The notes under the pieces are model-generated. The model saw only the letters and a program-made list of their open reading frames with translations. It was not told the origin of the DNA and ran no database searches. The translations under genes and the position numbers were made by a program. Shown here piece by piece: positions 1 through 11,634 of a stretch of 64,000 nt of DNA (position 1 is the first letter of the stretch; each line of letters begins with the position of its first letter). Origin of the DNA: Orobanche coerulescens (Eukaryota > Streptophyta > Magnoliopsida > Lamiales > Orobanchaceae); the NCBI GenBank assembly GCA_033398695.1, contig CM065815.1, positions 147,233,001-147,297,000 of the forward strand, written 5' to 3'.

Positions 1-243
1 ACTTCGTAACCGTAGCTTCGATTCGTATTCAGGTTCGGGTTTCGGGGTCGTTCGGATCGTCGTTGTGGTTCGGACGTAATTTTCGGTCTGTCTGGAGGTG
101 GCTGTCCAGACCTGTGCGACACGGCCCTGAAAACGGCGCTGCTGAGCGCCATGTCCTGCGCCGGGTCGGCCAGGACTGGCAACCTGCCGAGACACGGCCG
201 AGACACCCGTATGCGGGCCGTTCTTTGCGCCGTGTCAGTGAGC

Positions 244-250
244 TATAAAT
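244..250 (+). promoter_or_regulatory. TATA box of the left LTR
   Basis: TATAAAT lies in the same LTR position as the TATA boxes of the other families here. Upstream, at about 105-235, are GACACGGCC and GCCGTGTC words in both orientations, a weaker version of the palindromic arrays of the related LTRs. Function is inferred from position only. Confidence 0.5.
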
Positions 251-1351
251 ATGGCCGAGCGATCGTTTTTTTCACTCATTTCATTTCCTATCCTTCTGTC
301 TGCAATTTGGAGTCTTTGGGAAGTCGAAGACATGTTGTTATACTATGAATCCACGAAGTTTTGGAGTTCATAACATCAATTGATCATCACGTAATATCCT
401 TCAATCCAGCGAATCAAGGCAAGTTTTCTTAAAATCTAGTTTTGGGGATTTTGTTCGATTTGTCCGTTTAATGCGTTTTAACTCAGAATAGTGATGTATT
501 TATGATTGTTAAACAATATTATGTCGAATTCCTTGCTGTTCCTCGGTTGAATTGCCTAGGATTCGTCGTTTTATTGAGTATCTTATCGACGCCTTGAAGG
601 TGTTCGATAAAATGTCGCAAAGAGGATTCGAGCGTTCTACGATTATTCTTCCTCGTTCGTTCGTTAATTTATTGATGGTATGATGTTAGGGTCAGATTTC
701 TCACAAAGAATTCGAGTCGGAACCCTTCCATTCGTCATTTTCTTCAAGCTTTTCGATCGTGGGTGTATTTATTGTCTTCGCCGGAGAATCGTAGGTGTTC
801 GAGGTGTCCCGACTGATCCGTGATTGTGGGAGTGTCTGGTATCGATTATCGAGGCAATTATCTTGCCCATACATTACGTGTTTTGTGGATATAATGGTTG
901 CTAAGTGTCGATATGTGCTAAATACATATTTATAATCATTTTTCAAAAGAATCGGTATATTTACCATCATGGTTTTCGTAAAGGTGGCCCGTGTGGGTCG
1001 GGAATTAATATGCTTAGTTGATTATGTGTGCTAGTTTCGAGTATAGGATCACCTTACTTTCGTGTGATGTCATTATGTATGATTATGGCGTCGGTAAAGG
1101 TAACGTGTAATTCTCTTGTCAAATTATATGCTTGGAGTCCCGTGATTATGGATGAATATGTGAGTTTTTGTGATATTGGTTGTGTCGTTCGATGCTGTTG
1201 AGATCTTGTGCTCCCTTGTGAATTGATATAGTTCTGGGTCGTGAGTACGTGTTGGATAATTTGGCCATTCTAGCAAGGTACCTCGACTATATATATTTTG
1301 TGTGTTTGACCTTTGAGAGTCGTGGTTTTGTAATCTGTGAATTGTTACTCT

Positions 1352-1572
1352 TCCACCTCGGGATGGCATGTGGCCTCTGGGGGCCGATACTAATGGGTAC
1401 GGCCACGGAAGTGGACTTGGGTGCGTGTGTTGATGTTCTTCCACCTGGGGACGGTTCGACGGGACCTCTGGGGGCCGATACTAATGGGTACGGCCGCGGA
1501 AGTGGTTTCCCACCTGGGGACGGTCCGACGGGGCCTCTAGGGGCCGATACTAATGGGTACTGCCACGGGTTA
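1352..1572 (+). repeat. Tandem repeat in the LTR, about 70-bp units
   Basis: Three imperfect units each contain a cacctgggga-like start, a gacgggacctctggg core and GGGCCGATACTAATGGGTA. Equivalent arrays lie at about 24291-24500 and 30163-30370 in element E and, reversed, at about 58855-59062 in the solo LTR. All are downstream of the TATA box, so they should be in the transcribed part of the LTR. Confidence 0.8.
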
Positions 1573-2073
1573 CCAAGTGTGGTTTCTGTGATATTGATGT
1601 TGATGTTTTGATGTTTAATTGTGATATTGTCCGGAGTATCACAATGCTTTGCGCTCGGGGTCGAGAGACATTATATATCGAGTCTTGGTGCTTGGCTGCA
1701 ATGGCATAAGATTAATGTGTTATGTGTAATGTGCACTTGTAAGTGAATTGAAGTGGATGATCGGGTCGTGGACCCCGTATTTTGTGACCGTAATGGTTGG
1801 GTCGTGGACCCCGTGTTTTTTTAACGGATTTGTATTTTGGAAAAAGAACTTTGGGGCTGTGACCCTAAATGACTTTCGAGGAATTAAGAACTTTTCAATT
1901 TCAAATATTTTCAAAACTCCCGAGATTTGGAAGTGTTTTCAAAGTGCTTACTTACTTCGTTTCTACTTTCAAGACTTGAACTATTTTTAACTAAATATAC
2001 CTCGGGAAGTCTTTCGTTGTATTCTCGGAATGTGTTATGTATGGCTCGTATTTGCACTTTATACTTGCACTAG

Positions 2074-2113
2074 TGAAACAGTGGAGTTTTGCTAACCCCC
2101 GAGTAATCGGGGG
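2074..2113 (+). other. Conserved double hairpin near the LTR 3' end
   Basis: A first inverted repeat (AAAC, loop, GTTTT) is followed by GCTAA and a second stem, CCCCCGA-gta-ATCGGGGG. The same pair occurs in element E (about 25006-25044 and 30879-30917), the inverted-LTR element (about 40300-40341) and, reversed, element D (about 47309-47352). Role unknown; RNA folding or dimerisation is a guess. Confidence 0.6.
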
Positions 2114-2496
2114 GTGGATATCTGTATTGTGTCCAGGTACATGCAGGTTTTCGGGAGCAAGACACAGGATCGGTACGAGGGATGATGAAAGACGAATGAT
2201 ACTAATCACACGGAGGCTAGTTTTGGGTTCAGTTAGTCGGAGTCTATTATATTGTCTTTTCTGTTGTCTTATTGTTCGTTGTTTCAAGTATTTTACCCTT
2301 GCGTGGGTATGAGTCTGGATGAGTTTATGTATTTTGATTTGTAAGTCAGTGACGAAAGACCAAATCGGTCTGTTGGTCCGTTATTTTGATTCGTCGGTAT
2401 GTAATGTAATGTGTTGTTTTGATGTCTAGCCTGGTGGATCCTCACGGAGAGGGTCTGCGGCGTGTAATATTCCCAGTTTGATCTGGGGGTGTTACA

Positions 2497-2779
2497 AAAA
2501 CAATGATTAAATATATCAATTAAAGATCTATATATTATTTTAGAACAAGTTTTATTAATATAATTAATTTTTTTGTTACTTTATTAAATAAATATATATA
2601 AATTAAATATGTTTGGGTCAAAACCGAATTTGACCGAACTAATCCGAAACCGAAACATTTGGGGAGGGTTTGGGTTTTGAGTTTTGAAAACCGAAACCGA
2701 CCGAAACCGAATTTTAAAGTTTGGGGAGGGTTTGAGTTTCGAAAATTTTACCCCGACCGAAACTGAAAACACCCCTAGA
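2497..2779. other. AT-rich spacer with a possible hAT-type terminal fragment
   Basis: The first ~110 bases are AT-rich with nothing recognisable. From about 2615 the sequence is built of AACCGAA/GACCGAAA words and ends ACACCCCTAG near 2779. On the opposite strand this reads CTAGGGGTGTT followed by CGGTTT-like words, a pattern common at ends of plant hAT elements and their MITEs. No matching left terminus or TSD was found, so this is tentative. Confidence 0.3.
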
Positions 2780-2792
2780 AACTAATACTAGT

Positions 2793-3404
2793 TTGGGAGA
2801 AAGTGCTGCTACTAGTAACGTTGAAGAAATGGCTAAGGTGGTACAACAAGATGTTTCTGCTGCTACAACAAATCAAGTTTCTACTGCTGTAGTTTCTACT
2901 GATGAAGAGGTTGCAAAGAGAGTTGATGAAGCTGAAGTAGCTAACTTTATGGATGAGAAAAGGAGAGATAAAGTGTCTGAATTTGAAACAGATGAGCAAG
3001 TAGCATTCAGACTTGAAGAAGAGGAGGAAAAAAGAGCTCATGGAGAGAGAATGCAAGCTTTTATTGATGCGGATGAAGTTCTACAGGCTAGAATTCAAGA
3101 ACTTTACAAAGATAAGACTGTAAATACGGATGACAAAGTACAAAGACTTGCTGATTTGATAAATGAAAGATATGAAGAATTAGCTTTGAATGTGCTAATT
3201 AAGTCAATGAAGCAACGTCAAAGTCAGAAGAGGAAAAGAGATCCCACAAGGCCTCATCTAATCAGTGAAATGAAGATATACATACAACATCAAGGTATGT
3301 ATAAAGCTGCTCAACTCAGGGGAATGACATATGAAGAAATTGAACGTCTATACTACCGAATCAAGAGATATGTTGAAAACTTTATACCCATGGGTACAGA
3401 ATAA
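2793..3404 (+). pseudogene. LTR-retrotransposon-associated ORF (Copia type), 203 aa
   Basis: This open frame encodes an acidic, Glu/Lys-rich, probably coiled-coil protein. Its last ~45 residues (ISEMKIYIQHQGMYKAAQLR, then GMTYEEI and FIPMGTE) resemble the short domain next to the coding region of some plant Copia elements (xxYMxxYLKNxxxYxxxQLK...FVPMxxE). After the TAA the same frame stays readable to a second stop near 3536, with Lys/Glu-rich residues, so the first stop may be a decay mutation. No protease, RT or LTR adjoins it, so it is a fragment joined to the CACTA gene end near 3536. The family assignment comes from remembered motif shape and is moderate. Confidence 0.5.
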
Positions 3405-4461
3405 ACACCATCAAAGAAACAAAAGATCATTGAAGACAAACCTGCTGAGAAGAAGAATGATTCACAAAGAAAAGAAGATAGCTCTTTGACAATCAAAACA
3501 ACAAGTGTGAATCGAATGTATTCCAAAATACCGTAGATGAATCGAATGCATATATACTTATATCAATATCTTCATCCTTCTGTGTCGTAAAAGTTCCATC
3601 TTTTTTCATGTGGATAGCCCGAAAAGAGGCATAAACACACTGCTCTAATGGAAGATCGTTCTTCGTTGCCTATTTATTAGAAAAACTTCGAAATTATTAC
3701 GATGCAAACTTACATATACAAGCAAAAATAATTAGATAATTACTAACCAACTCTCGAGCAAGTACGCTAACAGACTTAGAGCCTCCACTGTGCTTTCTTA
3801 TCCCGGTACCAGGGCCATCCACTTCAGCCATTCGCTTGCCTCTCACCCTCATAGATACATCTCTCACCTCGGGAGTATCCCAGTAAGCACACAAACCTTC
3901 CCACCAATCAGTAGGGATGTGTTTCGGCCTCCCTTGATCCCTTTTCTTTTTTGCATCACTTAGGAAATTGCTGAACCTAACCCATGCACGAGACACCTAA
4001 AAATCATAGACTTCTTGTTCCCACTCAACAGGCCACGTGAAAAATTTCTATGAAATATTGCATATCAAGTTAATAAAACTAACTTTCCAATTGAATATAA
4101 TTAGTTTACATAATGATTACAAATTACCTTAAAGAATGTATAGTACTGGGCCTTTACGCTATTAGGAGTATCTTTCCAGTTGAAGCCTATCGGATTGGGA
4201 ACTCTTTTAAAACTCCTCGTGCACACCCTAGAAATCTGGGGATGAATCACTATCTCTCTGTAACCAAAACCAAATTAATCATTTAGATCATCATAATACT
4301 TAGTTATAGCATTTAATCAACATTTGTTTTCTATTTTTTAGTACTTGTTTTCTTCTTTAAATATAAGTTAAAGGGAACGTATGAAAGTCTGACACAAGTA
4401 TGCCCCAAGTGTGTGTCTGTGTGTTGGGGGTGAAGGGAGGGCATAAATATTTTCTAAATTG

Positions 4462-4660
4462 AATGAATTTTGTATTTCTCGAGGCATCCATTTTCTCTTA
4501 CTTCAGCACCAGGAGACAATTATCTGAATGTTCATATCCGTATGGTAGGTGACTGGACAAAAGAGCTAAAGTGTGTGTTTACTGAAGATAATAGCTCAAA
4601 ATGTGTGATCGGTCGGGCTAAATTTGGAGCAACGGTAAATGTTATTCAGAGAGGGTTGAT
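4462..4660 (+). pseudogene. Captured exon of a plant NADPH oxidase (Rboh)
   Basis: The plus strand encodes [19 protein letters not shown], then VGDWTKELK and VIGRAKF. HPFSxTSAPGD followed by HIRxxGDWTxEL is the characteristic start of the FAD-binding region of plant respiratory burst oxidase homologues; the VIGRAKF continuation recalls the RbohE-like subgroup. Only this one exon (about 60 codons) is recognisable. The EF-hand, transmembrane and NADPH-binding parts are absent, and the residue pair before HPF looks altered. The flanks look like intron sequence, so capture was probably from genomic DNA. It lies in the intron of the TNPA-like gene, antisense to it. Confidence 0.75.
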
Positions 4661-5095
4661 TTTATGGATTTTTTTTATTTTGTTTTTTTATTTCCTCATT
4701 GTGAATTCTTTGTTTGGTTGACTTGTAAGAAGCTTAGTTTGGTTTGATTTGGGGATTTTTCATGATGTGGGTCCCGTTTTAATTCTTCTTGATTATTGTT
4801 GAATTGGGTATTCTTATAATATACTCTCTGTGTGTGTGTGAAATTCAATTTGTCTGCTGTTATTGTAGATTTTTTAGTTCATTTTACAGAGTTGTTATCT
4901 GCTAATAAAATACTTGGGCCTTTTCCGTAATTGGTACAACATTCGACTCATGGCAGATATTTTTAAATGGGAGAAAATTGAACGAATTTTGTTTAATTTC
5001 TAAGATGATGGAAACTACTTAGGAAAGACATTGTAATGGTGCTTACTGCTTTTGGTGTTGTATTTTACCTTAGGGAGAAAGAGGATCTTGGGTGC

Positions 5096-5098
<3 letters not shown>

Positions 5099-5137
<39 letters not shown>
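5099..5137. repeat. (AC)n microsatellite
   Basis: About 19 uninterrupted AC units, ending in ATATG. Confidence 0.95.
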
Positions 5138-5140
<3 letters not shown>

Positions 5141-6623
5141 GAAGTAGTAGTATATATCTTGGTTCGGATTTGGTGAGTTTTTTCTTTGGTGTGAGAACTA
5201 ACCACACTGCTATAATACATTATATGTGGTGCTATTGAACAGTTATGCACACACATTGCTAATAAGAAAGGCGGTGGCAATTCTGTAAATATATAATAGC
5301 AGTCTGTGTAAGTGGCCGATAACATCACCATAACGTATTATAGTGGTGTGCTTAGTTTCTCAGGTCAGGAAAAATTTCTCGTTTAGAATAGTAGACAATG
5401 TTGTCTGAATGAAACTCGTGTAGTTTTATATATAATCTGCACTACAGAGTACTGAACTTTGTTTCCATTTACCATATTTATTTGTCTTCATAAATCTATT
5501 CCAACTCTTAAAGTTTTATTTGTAAATGTACGAATCAAACTAGTTTCTAGCAATGTTTCGGACTGTTAGCTGTCCAAGTCGTATAATTGTGTCTAAGCTA
5601 CTTGTTGCTGCCCATGACTTTGAGACTTTTGAGTCCTTTAAAATTATGCTGCCGGATTTTGGAGTCTAAGCTACTTGGTGTTAATTTGGTTCGACACTTT
5701 TTAGTCCTATTGTTTGCAGTTATAAAATTACAAATATCCTCTCGATATGTGTATTTACCTAACAAAAATGCCCACCCCACCCCACCCCTCTTGGGGAAGC
5801 AATTTTAGAAATAGAAGCAACTGTGAAGGTGGTATTTGCAAATTTGTAAGATTACTTTTCTTTTTGTAATTATTCGGAAATACTTTTATACCAATTAAAT
5901 AGTAAATAACTAACCCGGTTTTAGTATCTCTTTCAAGAGCAATCTTTCTACAGGAAACAACACTTGAGGCTGCCTCAGAAGCTATCACCTCCCAATCCTC
6001 ATTTTTAGAAATGTGTGTACTAGTCTCCTCGTCTGCCCTGTCTCGGAGTAGAACAATCGGCGGAGTCTCGGGTAGAGCAGACGAAGACCTAACAGGACCT
6101 TCTCGTGGGGAGTCCATAGCTGGTGAAGAGTGTCCGGGAGCTACTCGTGAGGAGCCCGTGCTACTGCGGCGCCCGCCACCACCTCTCCTCATCGAGAACA
6201 TCTAAAATTGCTGCTTCATACCACAGACTCTCGCATTGTTAGATCACTCAAATAGATCCTACCACAGAGATCCATATAACAAAACAGTGTATATAACCTA
6301 TTCAGGGTCGAAAATTAAACAAGTAGTGGAGAGAGTTAGACAATACAAAGCCTCTGAGATCTGCATTTATGTTTAAGATCAACTGTATACAATATTGATT
6401 TCAGTTTCATGTATGAATAACATGAAAGTAAACTAAGACAACATCAAGCACTATGAAGCTAAATAAGTAAAGGAATTCAATTAACAAGTACTACTACTAC
6501 TGTTATAGTAGATATTTTTTCTTTTTCAGTTTCAGATGTCACAGCAGCTCAGAACACCAACAGAATACTGAAAATATATAGGCAATCAACAATAATTGCT
6601 GGATTCAATTTTTTTCTCGGTGA

Positions 6624-6640
6624 AACACACACACACACAT

Positions 6641-6694
<54 letters not shown>
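6624..6694. repeat. (AC)n(AT)n compound microsatellite
   Basis: AC units interrupted once by AT, followed directly by about 17 AT units. It lies in the ~750-bp gap between the two CACTA genes, where nothing else is recognisable. Confidence 0.95.
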
Positions 6695-6696
<2 letters not shown>

Positions 6697-6952
6697 TACA
6701 GCAGCAGCAAAAAAGGTCTTGTGCTTTTCATATCGATTCTTGGTCTAGTGCATATAAAATTGCGACAATACATCAAATAAAAATCTACATAAAATCATCA
6801 AGGCAACATCTTATAAATAAAGATAGAAAGAAGATGAAGAATAAACCAAACTGTCCACAATCTAAATCAAATTTTCAAGTGCACTTCATATAACAATCTA
6901 AAACAGAATATTCATTAGCTTGAAAATCACAATATTGACATGATCGTAAAGA

Positions 6953-9575
6953 CTATAACATATGATCAGAATCATCATCATCATTACTATCTTCCTCATC
7001 TGACGTTATTATATATCCATCATCTGATGCCTCATCCACATCATCAATATCAATAAGTCCACCTCGTGGATGCGATATTGATATCTCATCATCTACAGTA
7101 GGTTGACTACCTCTAGTCCTCATGACCGCGGCATCCTCTTGAAACGGTTGATGTAATGACGAGGCGGATGGTTCACAAGCTACTTCAACTCTAGATCTAG
7201 GTGTGACCTTGCACACTCCCCACCAATCCTTCTTAGCTTGATTCATACTAGGATAGGAAGCATAATACACTTGAGTAGCTTGATTTGCTAACACAAAAGG
7301 TTCGTACTTCTTGTATTTACGGGTGTGGTTTACTGAAACCAAATTGAAATCTGTATTCACCGAAGTCCCTAGAGGTGATAAGTCAAACCACTAACACTTG
7401 AATAACACAATTATTTTAGTAGGTTCACCATTATACTCTACCACACACACCTCCATTAATCGCCCGCAAAAATCTTGCTCATCACTATTATAAACCTCGC
7501 CCTTTATGCAGACACCACTATTCATAGTACTTTTATCTGACCCATGGTCAACCGTGTGGAACCTGTATCCATTAACTAAACACCCAGAATAAATTTGAAC
7601 CCCGTACAATGGCCCTTCTGCAATGTCCTTAATGCATTAGCTTGCATTACTTGAAGGATCATTAACCTATGACAATTATTAAGTATGTTAGTTATGTAAC
7701 TTTCTACATATGAAATTAGTCTATAAATAATTTGATATGAGACCCCACACTTACATATGTTTTGAACCAACTTGCAAACTCCTTTTCAACTCTTGTTTGT
7801 AAGCCATTTTCCGTTATCTTCGGATTAGTTGCTCGAATTTGATCTTCAAACAATCTTCAAAAAACACACGAGTTATTATATATTTAATGAATGAATATAT
7901 TATTCATTAAATAAAATATCACGAGGGTACTCACGTCAAGTATGTCTCTGAAACCTCGGCACAATTGGATAAAATATATATGTGCTGCATTATACTCTTT
8001 GGCATCAAAATATCGTGAAGGCATTTTGCCAAAAGGACGGCCATCCAATTTGAAAATTGAGAGCATATTCGGATCATCATTTTTATCGGCTCCCCCATCA
8101 TCATTTCGAGGCACACTTCTAATCTTCGTAGTCACCCAATCTTCAAAGTAGTATGAGCTAAATGTTGATGCCTCTTTCATTAAGTAGGCATTGGTGATGG
8201 ATCCTGCAACTTTGGCTTTGTTCTTTACAAAATCTTTCAATGTCTTCATATACCTCTCAAATGGATACATCCATCGATATTGTACTGGACCAGAAATTCG
8301 GGCTTCGTCATCCAGGTGGATAACAAGATGCTCCATTGAATCAAAGAAGCTAGGCAGAAAGATACGCTCAAGTTTGCACAAAGTAACTGGAATTGTTTCA
8401 TGAAGTCTACACATGTCCTCTATTTTTATTGTCCGAGATGTCAAGTCTTTAAAGAAGATACTCAACTCTGTAATTGCCTTCCAAATAGCTTGAGGAAGAA
8501 GTTCATGAAACGCAATAGGTAACAAGCGTTGCATGAACACATGGCAGTCATGACTTTTTATCCCTCTCATCTTTAGTTGTTTCCTATCCACGCATATACT
8601 AATATTGGACATGTAGCCATCAGAAAATTTAAGACGAGATATCCATTCACATAGTACTCTCTTTTCATCTCTGTCAAGTGAGTAACAAGCTTTCGGATAC
8701 TTTCCTGTCGTCTCATTTTTCTTCAATTCAGGTCTGATGCAGAGCAATTGCAACTCGTCTCTAGACTTGGTGGTATCCTTGGTCTTTCCTGGCACATTAA
8801 GCACAGTGTTGAACACATTGTCAAACACATTTTTTTCAATGTGCATGACATCCAAATTGTGACGAATCAGAAGTTCTTTCCAATATGGGAGATCCCAAAA
8901 GATGCTTCTTTTCTTCCACCCGCTCCTAGAATTCTTGGATATCTCTTTGTTTGTGTCATTGTAGTCCTCTGTCACTTTCACAAGACCCAGTGCCTCTATT
9001 TGATTCAATATCTCAGCGCCCGACCTTTTCTCAAGTGTAGGTACTTCACATGTCATATTCTTTCTAAATGCTCGTAGGTTCCTCCTAAACATGTGATCCG
9101 GCTCCAAGAATTTCCGACTACAATCAAACCATGTTTGTTTACCACTCTTAGGAAGAGTAAACGCTTCAGTCTCATCCATGCAATGAGGGCATGCCAATCT
9201 TCCAGCAGTACTCCATCCAGACAACATTGAATATGCTGGAAAATCACTAATAGTCCACAACAACAGTGCTCGCATTTGAAAATTTTGCTTCAATGAGATG
9301 TCAAATGTTGGAACACCCTCTTCCCACAAATTCACCAACTCCTTTATGAGCGGCTGAAGAAACACATCCAAAATTTTGGTCACCCGACATGCAGTGCGGC
9401 TGACTACTTGCATACTCGATAAAGTTGTTAAGTCCAGAGAGGAATGCAGGATTCCAAGAGCCATCAAGTTTCCGGCGATACATCCAGTAACGGTTGTCAC
9501 CCATTCTAAAAATTGTAACAAAATAATAAACAAAAAAGATAACATATGAGTATAGCTATACATGTACATATACAT
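6953..9575 (-). pseudogene. TNP2-type CACTA transposase, deleted and broken
   Basis: The longest frame (9575-7884, 563 codons) begins inside Transposase_21 (tnp2 family), with DVFLQPLIKELVNLWEEG, QMRALLLWTISDFPAY and LSGWSTAGRLACPHC, then HNLDVMHIEKNVFDN. It continues through a DUF4218-type region (FHELLPQAIW, IHLDDEARISGPVQYRWMYP, ERYMKTLK). Lower on the strand come FASWFKTY (about 7770) and a DUF4216-type region (NGYRFHT, then a frame after a TAG near 7392 starting WFDLSPLG), ending in an acidic tail at 6953. The family start MGDNRYWMYRRKLDGSW is at 9504 in another frame and joins Transposase_21 directly after about 35 residues. The Cys-rich N-terminal finger and first part of Transposase_21 are therefore deleted and the frame is shifted. 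No active transposase can be made from this copy. Confidence 0.85.
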
Positions 9576-10451
9576 AATATATGAGTAAATCTCTGAGTGA
9601 AATAATGATATTTTGCTTATGGTAGGGATAGAAGAAACTATGCTCTTGTTCTACTATTGTTACTTATGATTATGATATTTTACAAAGTAAAGAAATAATA
9701 TTTTCATCTTTTTTACTACAGCCAAAAATGATCATAGAGCTTATGGGCTTGCCAAGCTTCTATCTCTAGAGAAATTTGTTCAAGCTGCTATTTACACAAT
9801 GTACCAACAGTTGCAAATGGCCAATACTTCTTCTAAGATGTACATTTCAGTATGAGGTCAAAGAAAAACTATTTGGCCAGAGACCTTGAAAAAAATTATC
9901 ATTGATTGGGGATAGAGGTTTATGGACTTGTCATCTCAGGATGATAATAGTGGTGTTAATAAAGAAAAGAAAAAAACTGTAATTGATCAATGGCTGTACC
10001 CCCTTCCCCTAGTCTAAGAGTTGGTTTTTTTTGCTTTCGCTCTTTTTTATAGTAGGAAAAAACACAACAGTTCTACTGTTTTTATCATATTTTTGGACAT
10101 GGAACCAGTGCTAGGTATACTTTTGTAAGGGGATACAACATGTGATGATTTACGTATGAATGAATTCATGTTGTTTGCAAATTGTGATATGTTACTGTTT
10201 GCAATTTTATTATATTGCTAGTTGTTGGTTTGTATTGCAATTTTTTTTTGTTTTTTGAAGGAATATAGCATTTGGATCTGAACAAGTAAATAACATTTGT
10301 CTTTTGGCGAGAGAAACAAAACAAAAGTAGCATTTTAAATTTGGCATAAGTGAAAAAAAATTGAGTGCTCACATTTTAACTAAACAAACTAAATAGAGTT
10401 CAAAGTAGCATTTTTCAAATCACAAAAGGCATCATATTTGAACTATACGAC
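9576..10451. other. CACTA 5' non-coding region with one exon-like stretch
   Basis: This is the sequence upstream of the transposase start up to the element A insertion. It is AT-rich with poly-T runs. At about 9722-9825 the plus strand has a good splice acceptor (a T-rich run, ACTACAG) followed by an open stretch containing AYGLAKLLSLEKFVQAAIYT, closed by a stop near 9857. It may be a second captured exon; I do not recognise the protein. Nothing else is identifiable. Confidence 0.4.
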
Positions 10452-11634
10452 TAATACGTTCTTAGTGTAGCTATCGCAAGTGCACGATATCGTATCAAGT
10501 AGTAAAGTGGACTTTTTGAGTCCGGTTTATCGATCCCACGAGGAAGTTTGGTTATAATTTGAATTATACACTATTAGTCTATTTTTATAGATACTAAGAT
10601 GAGTGAAACACACAATTAAAGAGTTTGGTTTAATAGTTGCAAAGTAAATGCAATAATAGTTCTAATTTTTTAAGGAAATAAAAAAAAGATTGCAATAATA
10701 ATAGATTGATTAACGATAAAATGGAATAGTTGGGATTACAAACTTAGTTCGTCATTAGTTATAGAAGATGTATAGGAGATCATAAGATGAATTTACTTAT
10801 TATGTTGTGTAGATTCGATTTTCCTTAAAAAGACGGTTTACATTTGAACTATAAAACGCCCCTTACATATTGAATCAATCCACTATATTTCTATGTTGAT
10901 TGGCTTCAATACATAGCATTAGGATTTATGAAAATAACTCAAAGAATCATCTAAGGTCTAGAGGTATATTTCTATCCCCTAGAACAACTTAGAGTGAAGA
11001 TCATTAGATCTAATCAAACATATTTTCTTTCGAAACATATGAAGACCATAAATATCGTCATTTATTGGCCAAATAAATAAAGATTGTTAAAACAATGAAA
11101 ATCACACACAATAATAAGTAATTCACAATAGATCTTTTATACAAACATAAATAATATGACTAACCTTGTTTATAATCCCAACTAAATGTAACTTAGCCCA
11201 TGAAGGGTTTATTATACATAATACAAGCCTTGGTGGTCATTATTAGTTGAATCAAGAGAAAGAATTGATCCTCACTCCCTTAGTAGATAAAGGAGAAAGA
11301 AGCAATAAACTCTCTGAACAACATATGCTATACCACACTCAAGCAAATCACTCAAGAACACAAGTGTGTTCTTCACACAAAAAGAAAAGTTTACCAAAAG
11401 TGAAAAATTATATGATGAATCATGAATGATGAAGGATCTAAGGGGTCTATTTATACACCTAAAGTCATCTAATAGCTCCAAAACTCCAGCATTATTACAA
11501 TAGATCGGATCAATGCCAGCCATCCCCTCAATAATACACAAAAAGTATAAAAAAATTAGACAAATCATAACAATCTGTCAAGAGTTACGGCTGTAACATT
11601 AAGGAGTTACGGCCGTAACTTGGATGACTTACAG

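Larger units (their letters stand above)
1..2496 (+). mobile_element. Partial long LTR of a Tekay-like element, cut by the window start
   Basis: From its first bases this stretch matches the LTRs of element E (compare 22755 onward). It ends with the group's usual terminus, a TCTGCGGCGTGTAATATTCC block followed by GGGGGTGTTACA at 2496. No primer-binding site follows, so it is either a 3' LTR or a solo LTR; the left end is outside the window. It holds a TATA box near 244, a tandem repeat at about 1352-1572 and the double hairpin at 2074-2113. Short ORFs in it are chance frames. The LTR identity is seen by direct comparison; solo versus 3' is undecided. Confidence 0.85.
3530..6201 (-). pseudogene. 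CACTA second gene, TNPA-like (Transposase_24), broken
   Basis: The gene can be read on the minus strand as exons with plausible GT-AG borders. Exon 1 is 6201 to about 5913, with an Arg/Gly/Ser/Pro-rich N-terminus and donor GGTTAG. A second exon is about 4261-4131, after TTTTGGTTACAG. A third is about 4043-3752 and holds the family's core (WWEGLCAYWDT, GKRMAEVDG, HSGGSKS). A fourth, about 3672-3530, carries HMKKDGTF. An in-frame TAG lies just before SRAWVRF near 4000, so the product would be truncated. The reading frame ends at the junction with the Copia-like ORF. In the family this protein is thought to bind subterminal repeats. The large intron (about 4262-5912) contains an Rboh fragment on the opposite strand. 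Confidence 0.7.

Noticed and set aside
7884..9575. Reading the 563-codon TNP2 frame as an intact transposase
   Set aside because: The true family start is in another frame, the N-terminal finger is deleted, and the DUF4216-type part contains a stop.
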